A stretch of DNA of 33,718 bases, taken from assembly GCA_902633855.1 (NCBI GenBank), contig CACPHU010000012.1, positions 1 through 33,718 on the forward strand, written 5' to 3'. Source of the DNA: an uncultured OCS116 cluster bacterium. GTDB taxonomy: Bacteria; Pseudomonadota; Alphaproteobacteria; Rhizobiales; TMED25. Shown here piece after piece: positions 20,201 through 27,184 of the stretch (positions are counted from its first letter, which is position 1; each line of letters opens with the position of its first letter). The translations under genes were made by a program, and so were the position numbers. Below the pieces are notes generated by a model. That model had not been told where the DNA came from and ran no database searches. It saw nothing but the letters and a program-made list of their open reading frames with translations.

Positions 20201-21464
20201 AAAGACTAAATCAAATAAACAGACCCTTCCATTTGCATCGTTTGAGTGGGGCATAGCATTTAGATATTTACGCTCAAAAAAGAAAGAAGGCTTTATATCT
20301 ATTATAAGCTTGTTTTCATTAGTCGGCATAATGTTGGGCGTAGCCACTCTAATTATTGTCCTTGCTGTTATGAATGGTTTTCGATCAGAATTATTAGATA
20401 AAATCCTTGGTATAAATGGTCATATAACCATACAATCATACAGTTCAGATATTACTCTCTATGACCAAATACAAGATGATATTGAGCTTATTGATAATGT
20501 TTATTCAGTTGTGCCAACAATTTACTCTCAGGTCATGATCTCATCGGGTGAACAAACAGCCGGGGCTATCGTTAAAGCAATAGATTACAATGATATTTCG
20601 AATATTCCAAAAATAGATCAGAGCTTAGATTTAGATAGTTACAGCGAAATTGAGGGGCTGCTTATCGGTTCAGGTATGTCAAGTAATCTGATGCTGGGTA
20701 TGGGAGACAAACTTACCCTAATCTCACCAAAAGGGTCGCAAACCCCATTTGGTACAACACCAAGGATAAAGTCTTATCCCATAACAGGTATATTCAATAT
20801 TGGTATGTCAGAGTATGACACAAATTTTGTATATATGCCCCTAAAAGAGGCCCAAAAATACTTTAGTAAGAAAGATAAAGTAAATACAATAGAGATATTT
20901 TTAGATAAACCCGAAGAGCTCGATCCTGCATTAATAAAGATACGAGAAATTGTCGATGGAGTGGGCTATGTATCTTCTTGGAAAGAGCAGAATAAAACCT
21001 TCTTTACCGCGCTAGAGGTAGAGAGAGACCTAATGTTTATAATTGTATCACTTATTGTTCTGGTAGCTGGATTAAATATCATATCTAGCCTGATCATGCT
21101 GGTGAAAGACAAAAACTCTGATATTGCAATCCTAAGAACAATAGGTGCATCAAAAAGTTCGATAATCCGGATTTTTTTTATTTCAGGTTCTTCTATTGGC
21201 GTTGCTGGAACGACTCTAGGAGTGATAATTGGGGTGATATTTTGTAAAAATATAGATGCAATTCGTTTATTTATCTCAAAAATAACAGGAACTGAACTTT
21301 TTTCCCCCGAAATGTACTATTTGGCCAAGCTGCCAGCTGAGATTGATAATTACGAATTACTATCTGTTATTACTATGGCTTTGTCATTTTCAATATTGGC
21401 ATCAATATATCCATCATGGAAGGCCTCAAAAATAGATCCAGTTGAGGTTTTAAGAAATGAATAA
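20193..21464 (+). CDS. lolC: Lipoprotein-releasing ABC transporter permease (LolC/LolE type)
   Basis: A 423-residue inner-membrane protein that extracts outer-membrane lipoproteins from the inner membrane and passes them to LolA. The topology is typical: a cytosolic start, helix one at about residues 26-60 (GFISIISLFSLVGIMLGVATLIIVLAVMNGFRSEL), a periplasmic domain to about 270, then three helices of the FtsX domain. The C-terminus ASIYPSWKASKIDPVEVLRNE is the family end. Only one permease gene is present, so it probably forms a homodimer (LolF-like) with LolD, as in most non-enteric bacteria. It overlaps both neighbours by eight bases. Confidence 0.92.
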   Translation: MVKKTKSNKQTLPFASFEWGIAFRYLRSKKKEGFISIISLFSLVGIMLGVATLIIVLAVMNGFRSELLDKILGINGHITIQSYSSDITLYDQIQDDIELIDNVYSVVPTIYSQVMISSGEQTAGAIVKAIDYNDISNIPKIDQSLDLDSYSEIEGLLIGSGMSSNLMLGMGDKLTLISPKGSQTPFGTTPRIKSYPITGIFNIGMSEYDTNFVYMPLKEAQKYFSKKDKVNTIEIFLDKPEELDPALIKIREIVDGVGYVSSWKEQNKTFFTALEVERDLMFIIVSLIVLVAGLNIISSLIMLVKDKNSDIAILRTIGASKSSIIRIFFISGSSIGVAGTTLGVIIGVIFCKNIDAIRLFISKITGTELFSPEMYYLAKLPAEIDNYELLSVITMALSFSILASIYPSWKASKIDPVEVLRNE

Positions 21465-22158
21465 TAATCATATAAATCAGTTAGATGTGGTATTATCCTT
21501 AGAAAATATATCAAGAGTATATCTACAAGGGGACAATAAAATAAATGTTTTAAATAAGATAAATTTGGATATGAGAAGGGGAGAGATTGTATCTTTGGTC
21601 GGTAACTCTGGGTCAGGTAAATCATCAATGCTTCATATCGCAGGACTTCTTGAAAAACCAAATAGCGGTGAAATATTTATAAATAAGGTGAAATGTTCTA
21701 AAATGACCGACTTTGATCGTACAATTACAAGAAGAGTGTCTATTGGCTTTATTTATCAATTCCACCATTTACTCTCCGATTTTACTGCAATCGATAATGT
21801 AGCAATACCCATGCTTTTGTCAGGCTTAGAGAAAACATCCGCCAAGAGTAGAGCGAAAGATCTACTGGATAATCTGGGTTTGCAAGATAGAATAAATCAT
21901 TTGCCGTCTCAACTTTCTGGTGGCGAACAACAAAGAGTGTCTATATGCCGTGCCTTGGCTAATAACCCAGATATATTACTCGCAGATGAACCAACGGGTA
22001 ATCTTGATAGCAAAACTGCTGAGGTTGTCTTTGAGCAGTTTATATCTCTTGCTCGAAAAAATAATACAAGCGTATTACTCGCAACCCACAATACCAAACT
22101 ATCTGAAAAATCTGACAGAATAATAAAAATAATTGACGGAAAGCTTGTCGAGAATTAA
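21457..22158 (+). CDS. lolD: Lipoprotein-releasing ABC transporter ATP-binding protein
   Basis: A 233-residue ATPase partner of the preceding permease. Walker A is GNSGSGKS at 49-56, the signature LSGGEQQRV is near 150-158, Walker B is ILLADEPTGNLD and the switch histidine is in LLATHNT. All are intact. It overlaps the permease gene by eight bases. The last four bases also overlap the end of the opposing cysteine synthase gene, leaving no room for a terminator between them. Confidence 0.95.
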   Translation: MNNNHINQLDVVLSLENISRVYLQGDNKINVLNKINLDMRRGEIVSLVGNSGSGKSSMLHIAGLLEKPNSGEIFINKVKCSKMTDFDRTITRRVSIGFIYQFHHLLSDFTAIDNVAIPMLLSGLEKTSAKSRAKDLLDNLGLQDRINHLPSQLSGGEQQRVSICRALANNPDILLADEPTGNLDSKTAEVVFEQFISLARKNNTSVLLATHNTKLSEKSDRIIKIIDGKLVEN

Positions 22159-23153
22159 TTTTTTAGCCAATCTGGCACAGGTAACTCTCTCTCTTTGAGA
22201 AATTTTTGATTATATATTTTACTTTGATAACGGCTTCCATGGTCACATAAGATAGTAACTATTGTTTTTCCCTTACCGATATCCTTCGCCAGGTTAACTG
22301 CCCCAGCGATATTTATTGCACTTGATCCACCGAGAATAACACCCTCATTCTTCACAAGTTTATAGATGTAATGTAAGGCGTCTATGTCCTCAATTGAATA
22401 ACAATAATCCACTTTTTCAATTTCTTCGATTATAGGAGTTACTCTTCCAAGTCCGATACCTTCTGAAATAGAATTACCTGCGGATGGTTCAACTTTATTA
22501 TTTTGAAAAAAATTATACATTGCTGCTCCTTTTGGATCAGCAATACCAATTTGAATATCAGATTTGTTTTCCCTTAAGAATTTTGAAACACCTGAGAGTG
22601 TTCCCCCGGTCCCAACTGAACAAATAAAACCATCTATTTGTTTATTTGTCTGCGCTAGGATCTCAGGACCAGTTGTTCTGTAGTGTGCCATCATATTATC
22701 CAGGTTGTTCCATTGATCTGCAAAAATTGCACCATTTGGATTCGTTTTCATCTCCTCTTCAGCAATTCTCCTTGCAACATGTTGATAGTTATTAGGATCT
22801 GAAAATGGTACAGCTGGAACTTTTATTAGCTCAACTCCAAGTGCAATTAACGTGTCAAATTTTTCTTGGCTTTGTGTTTCTGGAATTATAATTTTGACAT
22901 TATACCCTTTAGCATTAGCAACAAGTGCTATTCCTATTCCGGTATTACCAGCGGTTCCCTCAACTATTGTTCCACCTTTTTTTAGATCACCGCGTTTTTC
23001 AGCATTTTCAATGATGCTAAGCGCAGCTCTATCTTTTACTGATAGACCCGGATTCATGAACTCAGCCTTTCCGTAAATATGGCAAGAGGTAAGTTCTGAT
23101 ACCTCTTTTAAGTATATGAGGGGCGTATTGCCAATTTGAGATATTATATTCAT
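22155..23153 (-). CDS. cysK: Cysteine synthase A (O-acetylserine sulfhydrylase)
   Basis: A 332-residue PLP enzyme that makes cysteine from O-acetylserine and sulfide. The PLP lysine is K40 (NPGLSVKDRAA). The substrate loop EGTAGNTGIGIALVANAKGY and the phosphate-binding glycine loop SVGTGGTLSGV are complete. The PETQSQEKFDTLIALGVELIKVPAVPFSDPNNY region marks the slightly longer alphaproteobacterial subtype. A cystathionine beta-synthase-like use is possible but less likely. It is convergent with lolD (four shared bases). No Shine-Dalgarno is obvious before the ATG. It may be read with the lipoprotein gene 72 bases upstream. Confidence 0.9.
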   Translation of the reverse strand: MNIISQIGNTPLIYLKEVSELTSCHIYGKAEFMNPGLSVKDRAALSIIENAEKRGDLKKGGTIVEGTAGNTGIGIALVANAKGYNVKIIIPETQSQEKFDTLIALGVELIKVPAVPFSDPNNYQHVARRIAEEEMKTNPNGAIFADQWNNLDNMMAHYRTTGPEILAQTNKQIDGFICSVGTGGTLSGVSKFLRENKSDIQIGIADPKGAAMYNFFQNNKVEPSAGNSISEGIGLGRVTPIIEEIEKVDYCYSIEDIDALHYIYKLVKNEGVILGGSSAINIAGAVNLAKDIGKGKTIVTILCDHGSRYQSKIYNQKFLKERELPVPDWLKN

Positions 23154-23225
23154 AGTTTATTTATAATAGTTCAGACACGGAAAAACAAATTAATTTATAG
23201 GAGTTTGGAATCTTATTCTAATTGG

Positions 23226-23906
23226 CTAAATTTGATTATTTTGTATATAAAATATTGGTGACCAGCCATATATTTGAAGATGTGCTGCACTGGAGTCAGA
23301 ATTCAGTATAGTTAAAATATCCCTTTTTTCCATTTCGTAATCTTCAACATAAACAGTTGGATTACCATCAACAAATCCAGGAAAAACGGATAAATTTAAA
23401 TAACGTAGATCATTATGAACATTAACGATTAAAGTGCTTTCGCTTAGATCAAGGCTTTGAAATGTTTGTGACTCAACATAATTACTTAACATACCAAATG
23501 ATAACTGATTTAGCATTGTGTAAACATAAATACCATCATCAAATTCTTGAACTAGATAGCCTATTAAGCTATCTGTATTTTCAAAATCATCTTGTGAAGA
23601 ATTGATTGGCACCCGAACCCTTGAGGTTACATATGACATAAAGTCGTTTCCCACCTCGCAGCCAATATAACTATATTCTAAGAAATAATCACTCAGCGTA
23701 CTATGCAGATCATATAAGTCCTCATCACAAGATGATACTTGGAAACTTACAAGCATTGGGATATCAATTTGACTCCTATTTTCAAGGACATCCATAAGAT
23801 CGGATGTATAAATATCACCTTCAAAATCAATTTTACATGCTGATAGAGAGGTCGTAAAAATAATTATAATAAAAAGTGACTTTATATTTCTCATGTTTCG
23901 GAACAT
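23226..23906 (-). CDS. Putative lipoprotein of unknown function
   Basis: A 226-residue protein with a lipoprotein signal: MFRNMRNIKS, a hydrophobic core, and the lipobox LSAC with the cysteine at about residue 23. The residue after the cysteine is lysine, not aspartate, which favours outer-membrane sorting by the Lol system. The mature part begins KIDFEGDIYTSDLMDVLE and is rich in beta-prone stretches. Two further cysteines (SSCDE and IGCEVG) could pair. The N-terminal pattern faintly recalls small bacterial lipoproteins with a conserved GDIYTSDL-like start, but I cannot name a family. GGAAGG five bases before the ATG supports the start. It lies upstream of cysK on the same strand. Confidence 0.7.
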   Translation of the reverse strand: MFRNMRNIKSLFIIIIFTTSLSACKIDFEGDIYTSDLMDVLENRSQIDIPMLVSFQVSSCDEDLYDLHSTLSDYFLEYSYIGCEVGNDFMSYVTSRVRVPINSSQDDFENTDSLIGYLVQEFDDGIYVYTMLNQLSFGMLSNYVESQTFQSLDLSESTLIVNVHNDLRYLNLSVFPGFVDGNPTVYVEDYEMEKRDILTILNSDSSAAHLQIYGWSPIFYIQNNQI

Positions 23907-23987
23907 AAGAACCTTCCAATCAGTAATTAATGTCCGTTTATCATTGCATAATTAAGCTAACTATAGAAGAAAAAAATTGAATTAACC

Positions 23988-24016
23988 TTGACCAATAATT
24001 GATGTGTAATTAATCT
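23988..24016 (+). promoter_or_regulatory. Candidate promoter for a possibly leaderless lyase mRNA
   Basis: TTGACC (23988-23993, five of six positions) is followed after 17 bases by TAATCT (24011-24016, three of six). The expected transcription start would fall within a base or two of the ATG at 24024. No ribosome-binding site precedes that ATG, which fits a leaderless transcript. The -10 is weak and the region AT-rich, so this is tentative. Confidence 0.3.
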
Positions 24017-24023
24017 TTACAAT

Positions 24024-24905
24024 ATGACTTATATACGAATATTGTTATTTCTGACTCTAACTTTTCAAGTTATTCTGCCAACTGATGGCATATCAAAAAC
24101 ATATACCACCGATAATGGCAAGCTTGCATTAAGTGCGCCAAAGCATTCTGGTTTCAAAACTCATACCAACTATATGGGTCAAAATTCATATAATTATGAA
24201 TACATTAAAGATGGATCAGCGGCTCGCAGGGGAGAATTTTACCAAAGATTTGAACTAAAGGATGGAGATTGTTTTGGAGATGATGGCTGGAATGATTGCG
24301 AAAATGATCGCGAACGAGTCGAATTTTCATCAAGACCCGCACAAAAACCAAGCGGCACACAGTGCTTTGCCTATAGTATTAAATTAGATAAAGATTTTAT
24401 TGATCTCCACCCAACAAACACAGACCTAGGTCAAGTCCATCAAAAGGGTGGCCCTAAAGGGACTGCAGGTGGGTTAAAATCATTTCCGCCTTTAATTCAA
24501 ATAGGAGCAAAAAGGGGCAGATTAATTTTTGGCTGGCATGAGCTGTCAGGTTCATCTGATAATGTAATTGATAAAAAAAGAGAATATCCGCTTATTAAGC
24601 TCAAGCATATGAAAGGGAAATGGACTGATATCTCTTTTTGCTTAGATTACGAGAATAAGAGAATGGATGTATGGTTAAATGGAACAAAGGTGCATGTAAT
24701 AAATAAATCACCTATAAATTTCATGCCAGAGTCAACCTACTTTAAATACGGCATTTATAGAAGTTTTATTAGTCGTTACCAAAAAGAAATAGGGGAAGGG
24801 GCAAAACTACCTACGCAAATTGTATATTATGATGAGATTAGACGCGGTAACTCAATAAATGAAGTTGATTTCAATATTAATCCTGATTTAATACCAGTCG
24901 ACTAG
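24024..24905 (+). CDS. Secreted polysaccharide lyase, heparin lyase I-like
   Basis: A 293-residue exported protein. Residues 1-24 form a signal peptide (hydrophobic core ILLFLTLTFQVILP). The mature domain looks like the jelly-roll polysaccharide lyase family annotated as heparin lyase I-like (Pfam Polysacc_lyase). Supporting segments are RRGEFYQRFELKDGDC, DRERVEFSSRP, the W-x-D strand KGKWTDISFCLDY, and the C-terminal YFKYGIYRSFISRY and TQIVYYDEIRRG blocks. By family knowledge it would cleave an acidic glycan by beta-elimination; the substrate is unknown. The conserved Tyr and His positions are plausible but I cannot assign the catalytic pair. There is no Shine-Dalgarno. It starts a plus-strand run of secreted and membrane genes. 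Confidence 0.72.
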   Translation: MTYIRILLFLTLTFQVILPTDGISKTYTTDNGKLALSAPKHSGFKTHTNYMGQNSYNYEYIKDGSAARRGEFYQRFELKDGDCFGDDGWNDCENDRERVEFSSRPAQKPSGTQCFAYSIKLDKDFIDLHPTNTDLGQVHQKGGPKGTAGGLKSFPPLIQIGAKRGRLIFGWHELSGSSDNVIDKKREYPLIKLKHMKGKWTDISFCLDYENKRMDVWLNGTKVHVINKSPINFMPESTYFKYGIYRSFISRYQKEIGEGAKLPTQIVYYDEIRRGNSINEVDFNINPDLIPVD

Positions 24906-24968
24906 ATCTAGCTTATAACATTTAATATATTTAGAGTAATAATTGCATCATCCATTAAAAGTTGTACC

Positions 24969-25844
24969 ATGGGGATTAATCATCAATTGAAAGCAAGCTA
25001 TATGTGCTATAAATATTTGCCAATAACAATTTTCTTAGTTCTTTTTTTTAGTGGGCCTGCAATTTCAGATTGCCCTGATATACCTGATATAAAAATCGCG
25101 GATAGTTTCGGTGTGAAGATATGCGCCATGCCTGATGTGGATCAAAAATATCTTGAGCATGCAAAGAAAGTTATGGCTGGTCTCATTGATTATAATGATG
25201 ATGGTATAGTTGATAATCAACCAGCAATAGATAGGGTTATATCAACTGGAAGTGTGTTTGCGGTATTTCGTAACGGCAGGGGTGAACGCAAATTCGCAGA
25301 TGTTTTTTGGTCAGAGGAAGTGTACGATGAATTTATGCCAATATTTGACGCGCAAGGGTGGGATTGTGAGAGAGATGATGAAGACAAATGTATGCATGCC
25401 GTCGAAAGTAAGTATGGAACTTTTTTGGCTGTTTTCACAAATGAGATGAATTTAAGTGGTAGTGGTTGGGATCCAACCATTGAAGAAGGTCTGCATCTTA
25501 TCACTCATATGGGCTATGCCCAAGCGTATCCTGATATTTTTGGTCAAAATAAGGACTCGCACATTGCAAAATTGATGGATATCGCCCGTGGCGGATACTT
25601 TGAAAAGGCGAAAAGAAAGTATCCTCATGGCGCGTACTACACCTATGACGATCGAAGTTGTACTTATTCCTGTCAGGTTACCGAGTTTACCTACTGGGCA
25701 ATTACTTCTCTGCGTGGTCAGCAAGAGGGCAGGGCTAGAGAAATAAGAGAAGAATGGAAACTGACTGACCCAGAAAAAATGCATGATACAGCCCCTGATT
25801 TGGTAGAGCTGCTATCAAATAAGAAATATGGTATCTATTATTAG
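24969..25844 (+). CDS. Secreted disulfide-rich protein of unknown function with a calcium-loop motif
   Basis: A 291-residue protein not assigned to a named family. The signal peptide is about residues 14-33 (cleavage near AIS-DC). If translation starts at the second ATG (25002, Met12) the signal has a more usual length, and neither ATG has a clear ribosome site. The mature part has six cysteines (35, 52, 133, 141, 231, 235), which suggests three disulfides. Residues 74-82, DYNDDGIVD, fit the DxNxDGxxD calcium loop of EF-hand/dockerin type. Residues 172-180, EEGLHLITH, place acidic residues and two histidines on one helix, a possible metal site but not HExxH. It sits between a lyase and an acyltransferase gene, so an extracellular or periplasmic role seems likely. 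Confidence 0.65.
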   Translation: MGINHQLKASYMCYKYLPITIFLVLFFSGPAISDCPDIPDIKIADSFGVKICAMPDVDQKYLEHAKKVMAGLIDYNDDGIVDNQPAIDRVISTGSVFAVFRNGRGERKFADVFWSEEVYDEFMPIFDAQGWDCERDDEDKCMHAVESKYGTFLAVFTNEMNLSGSGWDPTIEEGLHLITHMGYAQAYPDIFGQNKDSHIAKLMDIARGGYFEKAKRKYPHGAYYTYDDRSCTYSCQVTEFTYWAITSLRGQQEGRAREIREEWKLTDPEKMHDTAPDLVELLSNKKYGIYY

Positions 25845-25875
25845 TATTAGTTAATTTTAAGACAGGTTAGGTCAA

Positions 25876-27030
25876 TTGGTTGAGCAAACTCGAGTTTATA
25901 GTTTTGATTTCTTAAGGTCAATAGCGATGCTTCTCGGTCTTGCGGTTCACGCTCCGCTCATTTTTTACTTTCCAGAAGCAGCATCTGAATTCGGCATTGA
26001 GAATATAGAGCCGGCCGAAAATTGGATCTGGCTTATGTTGGACTTTATTACTATTTGGAGAATGCCTATTTTTTTTCTTCTGTCAGGTTTTTTTTCAGTT
26101 TTATTGATCAATAAGATCGGGCTAAAAAGTTATACCCTGGATAGGTTTATTCGAATTGGTCTTACCTGCTTACTTTTTTCAGCCCTTTTTGATATCCTAG
26201 ATGGAAATTTTGATCTTACCCTTAATCATTTATGGTTTTTATATTATTTGTTTATATTCATTATTGGACTCTCTTTTCTGTACCTCTTTAGTGGATTCAA
26301 GAGAATTATTTCAAAGAAATTCACAATTCGAGGATGGATGGTAATATTACTATTATTAATTATGATTGGGCAATTATCAATTTTAATAAATGGTTCTCTG
26401 TCACCATTACTATTTTACCCACCTGAAACATATTTAGACATAAATTTTGGAGCCCTTGTTTATTACTTGCCATTTTATTTGGTAGGAACACTCTTGTATT
26501 CAAATCAACAACTATTTCACGTACTTGATAAGAGGAAGTTTGTGGTTGTAACGGGGCTTTTATCAGTTTTCTTTTTCTCGCTCTTTCTTTATTTAAATAA
26601 TCTAATGCACGAGACTACCAAACATGATCTTGATCTCATTCAAAAAGGAGGTGCTATATTTAAGCATGCAGAATTTAATACAATCCTTAAAATTCTAAAT
26701 AATGCCCTAAAACAAATAAACACAATAACATGGATTATTTTTTTAATATCAATTTCTACTCGTTATATCAGATCAAACCATTCAAGCTTAAAATGGTTTG
26801 TAGAGTTATCATACCCTGTATATATATTACACCTGGCTCCCGTAACCATCATTAGCGCTGAGCTATACATTCTCGGGCTAAATCAAATTAGTATTTTTAT
26901 CTTATCTATGTTGATTGGTTTTCTCATTACGGTGATACTCTATTACACAACAATAAAATTTACACCTATTAGCTGGCTAGTTAATGGCTATCGAAAATCA
27001 TTTTTTAAAATTAGGTACTTGAATGGCTAA
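25876..27030 (+). CDS. Acyltransferase-3 family integral membrane protein (OpgC-like)
   Basis: A 384-residue protein with about ten transmembrane helices, of the acyltransferase 3 family that O-acylates sugars and glycans at the inner membrane. The N-terminal hallmark is YSFDFLRSIAMLLGLAVHAP (residues 8-27), with the conserved Arg and the catalytic-site His25. The segment WRMPIFFLLSGFFSVLL (from about 61) is the second family block. The start is TTG at 25876: no ATG precedes the conserved first helix, the next Met would cut into it, and TAGG stands four bases before the TTG. The acyl donor and target are unknown. With the lyase gene nearby a polysaccharide target is reasonable, but unproven. 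Confidence 0.78.
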   Translation: MVEQTRVYSFDFLRSIAMLLGLAVHAPLIFYFPEAASEFGIENIEPAENWIWLMLDFITIWRMPIFFLLSGFFSVLLINKIGLKSYTLDRFIRIGLTCLLFSALFDILDGNFDLTLNHLWFLYYLFIFIIGLSFLYLFSGFKRIISKKFTIRGWMVILLLLIMIGQLSILINGSLSPLLFYPPETYLDINFGALVYYLPFYLVGTLLYSNQQLFHVLDKRKFVVVTGLLSVFFFSLFLYLNNLMHETTKHDLDLIQKGGAIFKHAEFNTILKILNNALKQINTITWIIFLISISTRYIRSNHSSLKWFVELSYPVYILHLAPVTIISAELYILGLNQISIFILSMLIGFLITVILYYTTIKFTPISWLVNGYRKSFFKIRYLNG

Positions 27031-27069
27031 AAAGACGCATTAAATCAATAATATCGAGAGGATAGCCAT

Positions 27070-27180
27070 ATGAAAAGTGAAATTAGAGAGTATCGCAGAG
27101 CTAAAAGGAAGCAATTTCATATAAAAAAAAGAAAGGGCAGGTTGGACCCAAGAACCGGCCGACCTGGGAAAAGAAAATAA
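27070..27180 (+). CDS. Very basic 36-residue small protein
   Basis: ATG 27070 to TAA 27178-27180 encodes a 36-residue protein with about half of its residues Arg or Lys. The start MKSEIREYRRAKRKQF looks helical. The second half is KKRKGRLDPRTGRPGKRK, probably extended. GAGAGG eight bases before the ATG is one of the best ribosome sites in the region, which argues for real translation. It ends four bases before the stop of the convergent photolyase-like gene. There are no cysteines, signal peptide or membrane segment. The composition suggests binding of RNA, DNA or ribosomes, or a short basic peptide with another target. I do not recognise a family. Confidence 0.55.
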   Translation: MKSEIREYRRAKRKQFHIKKRKGRLDPRTGRPGKRK

Positions 27181-27184
27181 ACTA

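Noticed and set aside
23154-23225. Riboswitch or T-box before cysK
   Set aside because: Only 72 bases, AT-rich, with no stable paired elements I could draw.
25140-25510. Zinc protease call for the secreted unknown protein
   Set aside because: The helix reads EEGLHLITH, not HExxH or HxxEH, so a protease function would be a guess.
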